NCBI GenBank assembly: GCA_029641185.1
Contig: JAPWGK010000002.1
Location: 1,550,001 to 1,614,000, forward strand
DNA length: 64,000 nucleotides
Direction of reading: 5' to 3'
Origin: Pseudofabraea citricarpa
Lineage: Eukaryota > Ascomycota > Leotiomycetes > Helotiales > Dermateaceae
Below the pieces are notes generated by a model. It saw nothing but the letters and a program-made list of their open reading frames with translations. It did no database searches and was not told where the DNA came from. Of this stretch, positions 33,927 through 46,890 are shown one piece after another. Positions within the stretch are counted from its first letter, which is position 1, and each line of letters begins with the position of its first letter. The translations under genes and the position numbers were made by a program.

Positions 33927-36900
33927 TTAGACGTCCATCATCTCGGCATCGTCTGCCAAGATGTCATCAGCTGGACCCCAATTGCCTTCAAACACAGTAG
34001 CACCAGCTCGTCGTCGTCCTTGAACCCATCGAAGACCAACAGACTCTAGGACTTGGTCGATCATAGGGCGATCTTGGGGTGCTGGCGATATCATCCAACG
34101 GACGATACGATCGAGCGCGTGATCATGGTACATATCTCGCATGAAGTCTGGAGCGTTGTGAAGCTCGCCTCTTCTCATTGAGCCGAAGAGGTTTGCAGGG
34201 TCGTGGGACAATGATCGTGTCGATGAGCCTATGTTGCGCTTGCGCGTGCTCAAAGACGGAGAACCGAAATCATGCTCCATTTCTTCATCGCTACCGTAGA
34301 GATCCATGCTGATATCGCTATCCTCGACAGGAATTCCAGTAGCATCACGCAATATGGTACTAGCGTTGCTCCATGTAAGACTTGGAACGTCGCTCATATC
34401 ACCAGAACGGAGTCTTTGCCAGGTAGGGCCATTATCGGGGAGTTGTACGTTGCCGGCGATCTCGAGCATGATGAGGCCGAGAGCGAAAACGTCGGATGGT
34501 TTGTCGTATTGCCCCAACAGGATCTCCGGGCCAATATACTCACGATCGCCTTCACCTTCAATTCCAGGTTGTGCTGGCCAGTGAGCAGCCATGCCAAAAT
34601 CACCGATCTTGAGTACACCTTCAAACGTGATGAAGATATTGGCAGGCTTTAGGTCCAGATGAATGTAGCCAGAATCGTGGATGTGCTTAAGGCCCTACAT
34701 GATGGGTCAGATTATATAAATGGAAAGAAGTTGGTGGGTAAACATACCAAGCTAAGTTCGAGCATGATTTTCCAGATTCGGAAATCATCTAGTCTCCCTT
34801 TTCTGCCGACTTGTGATAGGAAAAGATCTAGACTTCCCTCCTCGCAGAACTCGGTCTGAATATACAGATGGTCTTTTTCTTCCCAGCTATCAATGAAGTG
34901 CACGACGTGATCAGAATGTCCCAATGCTTTGAGCACATTGACTTCCTGCAGTTTCCGTTGACGGTCCCTGATGCCTTGGAAAGGCTGTCGTGATCTCTTG
35001 ACTGCGAAGACCCGCTCTGGCATCGGTGTTTGTGGGCTTCTTCGGCTGGGCGAGTTGGTTGCGCCGCCAAAATAGAAAGATTTTTTAGCACTAATGGGTT
35101 GAGCGTTCTGAGTTACTCGATAAACTTGTGAAAACTCCCCAGTGCCAATCATTTCCGCCTTCTCAAACCTCGAGGAGAGTGATTCATCAATCTCAGATGG
35201 GAGGAAACCGCTAATCGGGGTGGTGCTAAGTCGTCGAGCGCCAAGCTCCGTGAAATAATCACGGCCAGCAGTAGGTGTTGCTGGAGGTAGCATAGGTGCC
35301 GCCGGGTTTGATTCTCGGTGATTGGAGATAGATAGACCACTAGGATCTGGCGGTGTCATGCTATCGAGTGGAGTACGAGGTGATCTCCTCTCAATGAATT
35401 CTACACGCTCCAAAGGACTGGCTGGAGCCACGTGACTAAATTTAGCGAAGCCCGGTTTACTTGAAGGACTGAGAAATGAAGAATTAAGAGATTGAGAAAC
35501 CAAGGGCGGAGGAGAGTAGCAATTAGAGCCACCTCGCAATGCCCGAGATCGACGAAATGATGGTAGAGCTGTGGCCGGTGCTGCGGCCAGCCTGAAGCTG
35601 GCTGTAGTTGGAGATCCGTCCATATCCAGCGACACATCATCGTCACTTTCATCTAGTCGGTCGTCAGGACTTGTAAGAAGGTTTAACTTACTGCTAGTTC
35701 TTTGGATCTTCTTAGAGATTCCAAGGCCAATCGCTGATGCTGAGAAGCTCCGGTGACTGCTTGGGCTTCCCTTGTCTTGGTAAGCCGTGGTGCTGGACAC
35801 AAAGGCCTGTTTTGTCGGCGTAGGAGGTAAATCGAAGTCTGCACTGGCTTGGCTATCTCCTTTCGCATCAGGCGAACCTCCACATTCGTCCCCATCCACA
35901 CTCAAAAAGCTACCACGTCTGACCGTTCGCGAGTCGCGGAAACTGCTGCCGAAAACATTGATTCCTCTGCTAAAATTGTTTTGCTGGGGTTGGCCGTGGG
36001 GGTTGAATGGGGTAGATGGTGTACCGAAGGAGTGTCGAATATGACGAGCTTTTGCGATTGCACTGCCTGGGACGGGTGCTGGGTAGGTAGCAAATCCATT
36101 CACATGCTTTTTACAGGGAGTGTCAGGCATGTTTCCCTTGGTAGAACCTCGAATAGCTTGCGGCTCTTCGGGATTACGGTTGACCTTCGAGATAAGACCG
36201 GTGGACATGAATGCTGCAGGCAGTGGCTTAACGGATTTGTAGTTTTGAGGTGTAGAGAACGTGCCAGATGACTCCTCTGTTGAAAGTGCATCGAGTGAAT
36301 ATGGTCGCAGAGAGCCAGCAGGCAGCGACTTGGAAAAGTCAAGCTTTGGACGAGGTTGTTTATCGAAGTTAACTGGAATATGTGTAGGTGATTCATCGAC
36401 GATGCTAGAATTACTGGACGAGGTAGTCATAGTCCTGGATAAGGGGTGGGGTTGGTGGAATGGCTGGTTCACCATATGCATAGATGCGTTCGGAAGACTA
36501 CCCTGGGAGGAGAAAGGGCTGTCGCGAGCCATAGGAGGCATAAATTGATCGAGAGACAGTCGAGGTCGGTTCTTTGATGGATTGGGTGTCGACACTTCTG
36601 GAGCAGTCATAGCAGCTTGTTGAGCCGCGAGCACCTGAGCGGCATGTCGTCGTCCCCAGGATGTCTTCTCTCCGTGGCGCTGCTGCAGTGTCGATTTGCG
36701 CAACGAGGATGATCTTCTAGGCATCGAGGTAAATGAGGAAGAGCTCTCAGAAGATACTGATGTCGCCGACAATTCATATTCCTGATTAGAGTCGTCGTGG
36801 ATGTCAAAATGCGGTGTGGGTGATGGTCCGTGATCAAAGACATTGAAGTCATGACCAAAGCTCGCTGAACCATGCAGACTTCTTCTCTTCGCAACAGGAC

Positions 36901-37546
36901 TTCCCAAACTTGCTTGGTCGAGGTTCATGATCGCATCGCTGCGCTTCAGCGGGCTCGAAGTGCCTGCCGGCAAGCAATCACTACTTCCATCTCCGAGTCT
37001 CGACAGAGCGTGGTTTAATGGTGCGTTGATATCTAAGTTGAACGGCATTCTGGATGCTTTCTCTAAACTCTTGCGCTCAGCTGGACTAGTACGGTTCTCC
37101 TGTCCCGGTGCCGGGAACTGATTAGGGCTAGGGAATCCGTTGCCTGTATCAGAGGCTTGATTCAAGGCGCGCTTCATAGGACTCTTTGGTGGTGTACGGG
37201 TTCTCGGGGAAGGTCGGATTGGTGCCGTCTTTGAGCGGGTCGAAGAACGCAAGGCGAGCTTTGCACTAGGAGGAAACGGAACTGCGAGAGGCGACGGGGT
37301 ATGGGGAGGGTTGCTCGTGCCAAATAACGTAGGCTGCGATGTTGCACGCTTTTGTGGGGATAGTGGTGAGGGCGACAACGGCGACTTCGGCGAAGAGCTT
37401 GGTGATTTGGTGACGAGGCGGAACTTCGATGGCGATCGGGATAACGAGCGACGGAGTGATCTCACGGCTGAGGTCACATCAACGTGGTGAACGTGCGTCG
37501 GAGAGGGTAGCGTGAGCGTGCCACCACCACTGTTCGAGTATGCCAT
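33927..37546 (-). CDS. WEE1: Wee1/Swe1-type mitosis inhibitor protein kinase
   Basis: Exons on the minus strand are 34748-37546 and 33927-34694 (53-nt intron, phase 0), giving 1188 aa. About 790 N-terminal residues are disordered and rich in Ser-Pro/Thr-Pro sites (SPSKFRL, SSPKSPLSPSPLSPQKR), as expected for a CDK- and polo-regulated arm. The kinase starts with MIGTGEFSQVYRV, then a roughly 30-residue insert before the lysine strand (ERVFAVKRSRQPFQG). HVVHFIDSWEEKDHLYIQTE and CEEGSLDLFL are typical of Wee1. The catalytic loop is HLDLKPAN (Asp947), DFG is at 965-967 and the activation segment contains EYIGPEILLGQYDKPSDVFA. Wee1 kinases phosphorylate CDK1 on its N-terminal tyrosine to delay mitosis (family knowledge). 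All catalytic residues are intact. Confidence 0.93.
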
Positions 37547-38374
37547 AATATGGAATGCTCGCGTATGCTATCTGAGATGAGCTTGGTGAATCTGGGAGAG
37601 GGGCTCTCGCGATGATGTCGGAGATTATCTGGCCGAATGCATAGAGATGGTTCTGTGAAGGGTGAGTATGGCTCCGGGTGGAGTTATCAGAGTTGCTGGC
37701 AGCGCGTGGTGATGCGGAAAGGACTCGCTCGAGGTGTTGATTTTGAGGTTGCGTGTGCGATGCAATGCGACGACGAGATGGGGATGATACAACAGTCTTA
37801 AAGCGCGACTGTCGATGGCGGCTGCTCCCAGCGGTATGGCTCTGTGGTCAAACAACACAACAGATGGTTATGTGGGTTGGTTCGGAATGCGGTATAGCTG
37901 TGGCGGTCGAGGAATGCTTCGTGATCGAATTTGGAATGTTGGGGATCACGGCGTCGAAAGAATCATGCCAGCACAAGTTTCCAACCACAACAATAAGTGC
38001 TTCTTTCTCCGTCTGCTTCTTCTCTGGGGTGCACTGCTCTGCTCTGCTCTTCTGCTGCAAGCCTCACCGTCTTCGTCCCCGGGGGTCTGAATGAGCCCGT
38101 CGTTGCTTGCCAGTATGTCGAATGCGGATGGGGGTGAGTGAGGAATGATGAGGGAGGAGAAGGTGGTGGTGAGTGGTGTCGGGGCGGCCCTCGAGATTCA
38201 ATTCGAGGGTGAGGGTACCTGGGTAAACAAACACGCTAAAGCGGGTTTTCTCGCTTCTGGGGGGGCCTTGGACGCGTTGAATTTGTTTTCCGATATGGAC
38301 AGGGCAGCCAGGTCAGGGGGAGGGGAGGGGGGCGCTCGGTACCACTATCCTGCTGCTACTGTACAGTAAGTAGT

Positions 38375-38400
38375 CTAAATCTAAATCTAAATCTAAATCT
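38375..38400 (+). repeat. CTAAAT hexanucleotide repeat (4.3 units)
   Basis: Four exact CTAAAT units and a partial CT. The sequence resembles but is not the fungal telomere repeat (CCCTAA). Confidence 0.9.
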
Positions 38401-39312
38401 ACCAGTATGATTACAGTGTTGTTGTTGCGCCTGTCCGCGAGCAGACAGCCGTGAGATACAGTACGGTAGAGTAGTCAACATGTTGGGCCATCTAGGTTTG
38501 GGGGCGGGCAGAAGGGTGAAGAATGGGTTCAATATTGTGCTTCCGTACAATATAGAAAGACATGCATGCATGTGCCAATAAGTCGCACTGTGACTGTGAG
38601 CCTGTGAGCCTGTGACTGTGGCTGGGAGCCTGTGAGGAGGCGGGTTAGCGTGCTGCGAGCGGTGTCGTTGGTGCTTCTGGAGCCTGTAGCTTGGAGCCTG
38701 GAGCCTGGAGCCTGTAGGTAGTGGATAGCAGCAGATAGCGCTGTAGATAGTGGATAGTGCCTGTGATAGTGCTGTGATAGTGCTGGAGTCAGTGAGCTGG
38801 TACCTGGCGATAGGCTGTCGGCCAGCGTATGGGCCTCTCTCTGGCTGCGTCTGTCATCGCAATTGTTTACCCGCGGCCATTTGGGGGCTGCAGCGGCCAA
38901 TCACAGCCGGCCCTCGCTCAAACCGGCAGTGCCCGCAGACCCTGAAGAAGCTGGATGCAGAAGTGCTGTGCTGACTGACTTCAGACGATCTGCCACGTCA
39001 ATGCAATCGTGAAGATCTCCATTGTCAGGATTTGCACCTCTATCACCACCTTATCATTATCAACATCGCCGTCGAGGGCTCAGGGCGCCAGCTCAGGCTC
39101 CAGCTCAGGCTCAGGCTGCCTGGTGGGGGAGGGGACAACGAGGAGGGGGGATACTTGTTCGCCACGACACGCACAGCTTCATCAAAATAATAATACCAAA
39201 GTAAACAACAACAAAGCATCATCATCATAACAACCATCATAATAACAATAATAATATCACCTACCGTATACCCACCACCCTCACACCCACACCACCCACA
39301 CCACTCACTCCA

Positions 39313-39338
39313 ACCACCACCACCACCACCACCACCAC
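39313..39338 (+). repeat. CCA trinucleotide repeat
   Basis: A nearly perfect CCA/CAC triplet run upstream of DIM1, with a second shorter run at about 39350-39362. Confidence 0.85.
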
Positions 39339-40214
39339 TTCCTCCTCCACCACCACCACCAGCTTCTCCTCCTCACCCGCCACCAAAACCTTCCGAGATT
39401 TAGATTTGGTCTCCACTCTTCCTAACATTGCCCTTAATTATAGGGGCGCGGACGGCGGGCAGTTGGGCATCTCGTGGCCGCCAGATGAAAATCTTACTCG
39501 CGCTTCTGCACGCCGATACTCCAGACTTTCCGGAACCTGATTCCTGTACTTTAAATATCTCCATGTCCAATATCTCAGTCAATGCCTTCTGCCATCCTGG
39601 GAAAATGCTTAAATGACTCGCCTGACCTCGCTCGGACACTCCAGCGACTGTGCAGCAGTGTGCAGAGACTTGGGAAAGGAAAACATCGTGGGTCGACGGT
39701 CGTACCGTACGGTGCTGTAGCACAACATAGTTCCAGCAAGAAAGTAGGTTTGATTGCGTCGTTCGGTGCTTTCGATAATTTCAAATCTCTAATTTCAAAG
39801 GTTTGTTGAACGCCAAGTGTGAATGGCCGAAATATCCCAAGGTGTAAGTTCGAGTTCGGGCCCGACCCAAAGCTGTCATCTGAAGACTTGCGGCTTGCAT
39901 TCTCCAACCAGCGGGATTGAACAGATGGGAATATCGTGTCTGGGTACCTGTGAGATAGTAGTAGTGAGGTCACCATCATGGTATTAGGCACTCTGGCAAG
40001 GAGGACGACCAGCCTCGGCTTTACTTGACCATTTGGATAAAATTCAAGGCACAGAATTCCAGGCTGTTGTCAATATGAAACATGAAACGGCGCAATGGCA
40101 ATGCTATAATTTCCCATTTGAAAGGATGCAGAAGTAGAGGATAGCTGGGCTGGTTGGACGCCGATTGAGTCTCGGAAAGAATGTGATAATGTGTAGGTAT
40201 GTAATTCTGCCCAT

Positions 40215-40220
40215 CACGTG
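40215..40220. promoter_or_regulatory. CACGTG E-box upstream of DIM1
   Basis: A palindromic CACGTG hexamer lies 163 nt before the DIM1 start codon. This is the Cbf1/bHLH core, which has been linked to ribosome-biogenesis promoters in some ascomycetes. A single short match can be chance. Confidence 0.3.
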
Positions 40221-40319
40221 CCTTTGCGGCCGTACCCCTCGGTTGTGATAACGAGAAATCCAATCGGCGCTAGTTCAGATAACAGCATCTTTTTTCTTAC
40301 TCTGTAAAATCCACAATAA

Positions 40320-41647
<1,328 letters not shown>

Positions 41648-42824
41648 TATTTTCAGTTTTAAGGGAATAGTAAGCATGGAGTATTGCATGGTGGTAGCAT
41701 GGAGTTTTGTGGAGTTGTGCTGGGATATTTCAATGGCTAGGACTAGCCCTTTTTTAGGGCAGAAAAGGATTTCGAGGGATGCCAGACTAGCTTTTCTTAA
41801 GAAAATTATGCAATGATACCACAGTGCTGATTCTCTGAAGCTACATGTTTTTGTACGCTCTTGGGGTGTCCAATTCCTAACACAGGACTGTTTGCTACAT
41901 AGAGTCCTCGCCTTCGTCCCGGGGATATATATCGCGGTATCACTCTTCGTCTAGAAAATGTAAACGAACATGATACAAGCAAACTGCTATCTTTTAAACC
42001 AAGAAATAGATCATATTGCACGCTGCTAATTAATCTAGCCATATTAAAGTATTTCAGTATGTCAGCAGAAGGTCGACACCAAACCGCCCAAGTAACGAAT
42101 TCATATTACCATCCAAATTCCGGGAACGCATTTATCCTATCTTGCTTTTTTGGTAGACCTGCGTAGGATAGACCAGTCCAGGCTGGCTTCTTGGGTAGTA
42201 ATAGCATATATTTATAACTTCGCTTTCTTCGATGCAGTATCTAGCTTTCAAATCGCCATACCAATTTCAGAACGAGGCCAAGTCTCAACCCCGAGCCTCC
42301 AAGATTCAAAATATCGTCGTTGCTTTATTCGCATAGGTAGGTACCAGACCATGGGATCTGACTGTTCTGGCCGATTGCTCTTCTCTGTCGCAGATTCTGG
42401 ATTCTAGAACGCATGGAGGAATGGCTATTACGTGGAAGAAGACGAGTTTCGCTTCACTATGGTCCCTTAGACGAGGACGAGGTAGTAAATATACCCAGTC
42501 CCAACCATTTCTCTTGCTGCGCCTTCTCGCGATATTGTACAGTCTGCGAACAAATTGTGATCTCGGGTCTTATTCTAATGGGCAATTCATGTGGGGAAAA
42601 AATTTATCCTTCGCCAAAAATGCCATTGCTCCCGATAAACATCTGATTTAAATCCTGTCTAATTACCATTTTTGAAGCTTGAAAGGCATTGCTAGCTCGC
42701 GTAATTGAGTACACAGACGTCGGCTGATTTATTGCATAGCGACCTCAAATTCATATCATGACTTTCTCCTAATCCCTGGTCCGGTACTAGTCTACGCCCA
42801 AACTTATTGTGGTCCGCCGAACTC

Positions 42825-43625
42825 CTACACTCTTTTCTTGCCCTCTGTTGTTATTCTTCGATGCCTTCTCATGGCGGCATTCGGATGCTGGTTCGTGGCA
42901 ATATTGTCCCAATGGCGCAGAGTCCTCCACATCTTAGCCGCATCAACTCCAACCTCCCATCTGCCAACCTCAAAGTCTTGTATTCTTGGTACTCGCCGAA
43001 AGGTGTCTCCTTGATAACTGCTATCCAATAACGTCCCTCGATAGCCTTTCCACTGCCTCAGTAATAAAAGGATAGGTAGGTTCTTTAGGGAGGTATTGAA
43101 TCGTGGCATAATGAGTTGAGTGTAGGAGGTAGTAGGTTGTACGTTGGAACGAAATCGAGGATCGAATGTGTGTACTGTTGACTTCTGGAGTCGTCGAAGG
43201 ATAAGGCTGCGTCTCCCTGGCGGAATCCAGTCAGTCTCTGCAACAAAGCGGTAGAAGGATCGGCTAAGCGTGCATTATGCACAGCTATACATTTGCATCC
43301 AGTTCAACAGATCGATATGATCACTTACTATTCTAACTCTGCCAAATACCGTTGTCCCCACAATACAATCATTAATAATTAGGCTAGTAACCAGCACAGG
43401 AAAACATTCAGCTGCAGATCCGTAAGTGATACTAACCTTGCTTGACTCCTTTGTAATGTCGGTGTATATCAAACTGAGTCGCTTACCAACGCTTCGACCG
43501 TTATTCCTGCGCAAAGAAATCATCCTATATGTCGACAAAGAGTAGCTATGCTCGTCGAAAAAGCAGATCGATCGTATCTTTCTCCAAACCTGACAACTAG
43601 AAATAGAACCCTCGGTTAGCTTCAC
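42825..43625 (-). pseudogene. possible decayed coding relic (minus strand)
   Basis: Three minus-strand fragments in different frames have protein-like composition: VWRKIRSICFFDEHSYSLST (about 43530-43590), LLQRLTGFRQGDAALSFDD (about 43190-43250), and, after frame changes, EPTYPFITEAVERLSRDVIG (about 43025-43085) ending at a stop. No start, stop and splice model joins them. I do not recognise the family, and chance open frames cannot be excluded. Confidence 0.22.
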
Positions 43626-43724
43626 AATGAACCATTTGATACTGACAACTTCTATAGAATTCCTGTGATATCAGCTATCCCTATTCAACCTCTATAACTA
43701 TTTGTTCGTTCTCGTCTAAATGGA

Positions 43725-43960
43725 AAGGCTTCGATGGCAAAATTGTGTCCTACCAGCAACTGGTGCATCCGTCCTCTCCATACTTAGATACCCTTCAGGG
43801 CTCAAATAATCTTTACCCCTATACGAATAAGCAACGTCTGTGTCCTTCCTATATAGATATTCAAACCCGTTCCCTTCGTACTATTGTGCGAGGCGTCCTC
43901 CAAAATCATCCCGGCTCCCGAAAAGGACGCTCGAATTACTATCGCCATCTGAAGGATTGA
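43725..43960 (+). pseudogene. possible decayed coding relic (plus strand)
   Basis: An open stretch reads KGFDGKIVSYQQLVHPSSPY, then NNLYPYTNKQRLCPSYIDIQ, then TRSLRTIVRGVLQNHPGS and stops at 43960. The last block faintly recalls the segment before the DUF7025 domain of fungal AAA-type ATPases (from memory, weak). No continuation downstream keeps a frame. Confidence 0.25.
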
Positions 43961-44806
43961 TTTGATCGGCAGACATACTCGAGTGAGGGTCGATCTCTAT
44001 ACGTATATTTAGGGCACTGAACTTCGATTACAAATGTGGGATGCTTTTTGGTACTTTCTTTTCACGGTTTCTTGTCTCTTGTTTCCAACCAACCCTTTCA
44101 TAACTGAGGTGTTCGATTTTGTAGGATTGGGTTCGAGTTTATCAACGTACACATGGCCTGATGTCTACATATTTTCTGAATCCCTGCTTAATGTTTCTTC
44201 GAGGTTCTTGTAGTGCTCGGTAGGAATTATAGATGAGGCTATTGCGGGCAAATAGATATGGACCTATCTACACAACAGTTAATTCCAGTCAGTAACCAAT
44301 ATAACAAGAAGAGATACCTTGCCTAGGTAGGCTTTAAACTATGATTCTGCGATATGCAAGTAACCTATGGTAGAAAGTAAGCAATCAGTGACAGCAGAGA
44401 CTTCGAACCATCACCGGTCCATCCACTCAGCTGTAGGCTTGAGGATCCAGATATAATCACCAGAATCCTAGTAAGCGGGTATGCTTTGTCGTAGTTCTCG
44501 TCAACAGTTGAAAGCTCATCGTGTGATATGGCCGAAGGCTCAACAACACCTTTGAGCTGGTTCAACCTTTCGTGCCCTCGATATTACCGTGAAATCAGAT
44601 CGCCGCAATTTTCATGTGCCTTTCTATTCAAGTGAGGCAAGAACGTCCTCACTCGTTGCTCTCTGTCAACGAAACTAAGAATTAGTGCAAGCTATGGGTA
44701 TACCCAGAATTTCCCACGCCCTTCTTCTTCTCTTCTTCTTTTCCTTTTTTTCTCTTCGACGCCTTCATCCCATTCTTCTTCTTCTTATTGCTTCGCAGCT
44801 TTCAAG

Positions 44807-45968
44807 ATGATCACAACTCCAACCACATCCTCAGTCCCTGCAGGACTCACCACCCTGTATACTGCTTCTATTTCTACAGTCACTGCCGGGCTCACCACCT
44901 CGCAAACTGTCTCCTCTTCTTCTTCTTCTGCTTCTTTGACCTCGATGCTGCCCTCATCGTTGTCTACCACTACCTTCACCTCTCACATTCCAATACGTAG
45001 CAAAGTACGCAAGGCTGCTTCGTCGACTTCGGTTGATGGAAAAGCCGACCGGACTTCTGCGAGCGTGACAAAACACATTGCGAGAGTGAGTTATCCCCTT
45101 GGTGGTGAAGCTGAGGACACGTACCATCATCTGGATGGTACAAGTGCAGAGGGAAGGAGCAAAATGGCTCCTTCCTAAGCTCGCTTAACTCCGACACCTC
45201 ACAACAACAACAACACTTCAACAGAACATAGCTGACTTGACTACTTTACAGATCCGAAACGGCAGACAGCCACTCAAACCTCCTGTCAAGCCTTCGGCAT
45301 CATCATCATCATCATATACTTCTCGCAAGCCTAAGCCTCCGGGCAGTGGCTCCTCATCCCCAACCTTGGAACCCAAGGAGTCCAGGACTACTAAGGACAC
45401 CAAAGGATCCAGGAAACTTCAGGATACCAAGGAACCATTACCTACCAGGCCAAAGGAACCTCTCCGATCCGCACTTCGCAAACCCAAGGATCTGGACCAG
45501 GACCGGGACCGGGACGGGATCCAGGACCAGGACCAGGACAACCAGGATGTTACCACAACCTTCCGCCTTTCGAAGAAGGTTCACTTTCAACATGAGGGCA
45601 GGACAGAAGCTGAAGTTAGGTACTATGTACCTGATGGACGCGCTCCTAAATTCCCTCGCGAGGAATACCCCAATGGTAACATGCCTCACATCCCTGGAAA
45701 AATATCAACGACGAAGTCTGGCGGAAGGAGATTCTCCGTACGCTATGATGGAGTCTACCGGGATCCAATCCGGACTGGCCAACAGGATCCTCTTTCTTCC
45801 TCATGTCCATATTGTCTACAAATCCAGGGCAACCCTGGAGACTGGACCAAAAACCCCGGAAAGGACTGGACGGATCCGGAGAACTTCCGGGAGGCTTGCA
45901 TGCGCTTCGTGCGGTGTGATGAGCACGACTGGGATTCTCAGTTTAACTGGGATGCGGATACGTTCTGA
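44807..45968 (+). CDS. orphan hypothetical protein with CxxC and CxxxxxCxxH cysteine motifs
   Basis: Exons 44807-45085 and 45252-45968 join in phase 0 across a 166-nt intron (donor GTGAGT, acceptor TTTACAG), giving 331 aa. The N-terminal 70 residues are Ser/Thr-rich with a repeated AGLTT motif. Residues about 94-195 are basic and Pro/Lys-rich, with an Asp/Gln repeat (DQDRDRDGIQDQDQD). The C-terminal 125 residues look folded: KKVHFQHEGRTEAEVRYYVP, RRFSVRYDGVYRDP, CPYC at 278-281, then C309-x5-C315-x2-H318, and a Trp/Asp-rich end (WDSQFNWDADTF). The cysteine/histidine spacing could bind zinc. I do not recognise the family. It is the only intact-looking gene in the island. No signal peptide or membrane segment is seen. 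Confidence 0.6.
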
Positions 45969-46890
45969 TGAGTATTGTCCTTTGTTTCCTTTGTCACTAT
46001 CTTACCTACCCCATATACCTTCATAAAATCATAAAGCACAAGATGTGCGAAAGCCACTTATGCACGAGATGTGCACATCATTCCAAAAAAACACCAAAAA
46101 AATCATAAAACAAGGCTTGTGATCAGTGAGGTTGGAGTGGGCAGACTCTAACTTCATTGATCGTGAGTATCAACAAACAATCACCAAAAAATCATAAAAA
46201 AGGCTCTGGTTTAGTCTGCTGAAGTGGTTCTTTGGCAGCTAGACCAGTAGTATCGCTAAACAATCACAAAAACATTGTAAAATAAAAAACAATCCCCAAA
46301 ACATTGCAAAACAAAAAACAATCACCAAAAAAGCGTACATCGCACTTCACATATCCCTTCCTATATCCCCATCATATCACCTTTACACTTATTCCTTCAC
46401 CAACCTGGGCTTTCCCAGGATATACTAACTATTTAGCAAAACAAATATTAATCTTGAGACTAGTAGTCCAAGTAGTTTCTTTTGCTAATATACTTAACCT
46501 TTTTGTTGTTGGCTTACCAGATACAGGTTCTGGAGACAGAGTGCTACTACTAAGCAAGCGGTAAGCTGACGCCCACCCCTCTAACATACCTATTACTAAC
46601 CACCTTTGAACCGTCTTACTAGGTCCACTCTACCAGAACTTAGATACAGGGCTTTGATAATGGTGGTAAGTAACACTCCTCACCCTCTCCTACTCCTATT
46701 TTGTAAGAAACTGGCTAACCACCTTTGTTACCACCTTGTAACCACCTTGTATTTATTCAACTCTTCCTTCTTAGGACCTACTTCTACCTACGAGGGGGCT
46801 CAGGCGTGAGACAGGCACGACTCCACCGAGGAGATCTGGTGATATGAGGTCTTTTTGGGATAGGAGGAGATAGGTTGGATACCGGTCTCT
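45969..46890. other. A-rich region downstream of the orphan gene
   Basis: Contains the hairpin cluster at about 46030-46330 (separate entry), then 46340-46880 with no recognisable gene or RNA. Two short open frames at 46304-46564 and 46606-46809 are AT-rich and unconserved in look. Confidence 0.5.
46022..46330 (+). repeat. cluster of hairpins separated by A-rich AATCATAAAA linkers
   Basis: Small hairpins lie at 46036-46048 (GCACA/TGTGC) and 46061-46075 (TGCAC/GTGCA). A strong hairpin at 46121-46162 has an 18-bp stem, arms 46121-46138 and 46145-46162, with three G-U pairs and a 6-nt loop. Another lies at 46206-46247, with 14 pairs and one bulge. The linkers contain AATCATAAA at about 46027, 46101 and 46191, and CACCAAAAAA at about 46092 and 46183, giving a loose period near 90 bp. 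AACAATCACC and ACATTG(T/C)AAAA motifs continue to 46330. Confidence 0.7.

Larger units (their letters stand above)
41648..44806. other. 3.2-kb AT-richer region with no intact gene (left part of the accessory island)
   Basis: Past the DIM1 3' end the sequence becomes visibly AT-richer and no long spliced frame can be built. Short protein-like fragments on both strands (reported separately) are broken by stops and frame changes, as expected of decayed genes. A T/C-rich tract (about 44718-44790) precedes the orphan gene. Confidence 0.5.

Noticed and set aside
38375..38400. Telomere-like CTAAAT repeat
   Set aside because: The unit is CTAAAT, not CCCTAA, is short, and lies between housekeeping genes. 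It is a simple microsatellite.
39575..39991. 138-codon minus-strand open frame upstream of DIM1
   Set aside because: No recognisable domain, no splice-consistent extension and atypical composition. Left as non-coding.
46121..46162. RIP (repeat-induced point mutation) as the cause of the G/T mismatches in the hairpin
   Set aside because: Only one of the three C-to-T type differences is in a CpA context and the repeat is far too short for RIP. Wobble pairing or plain drift fits better.
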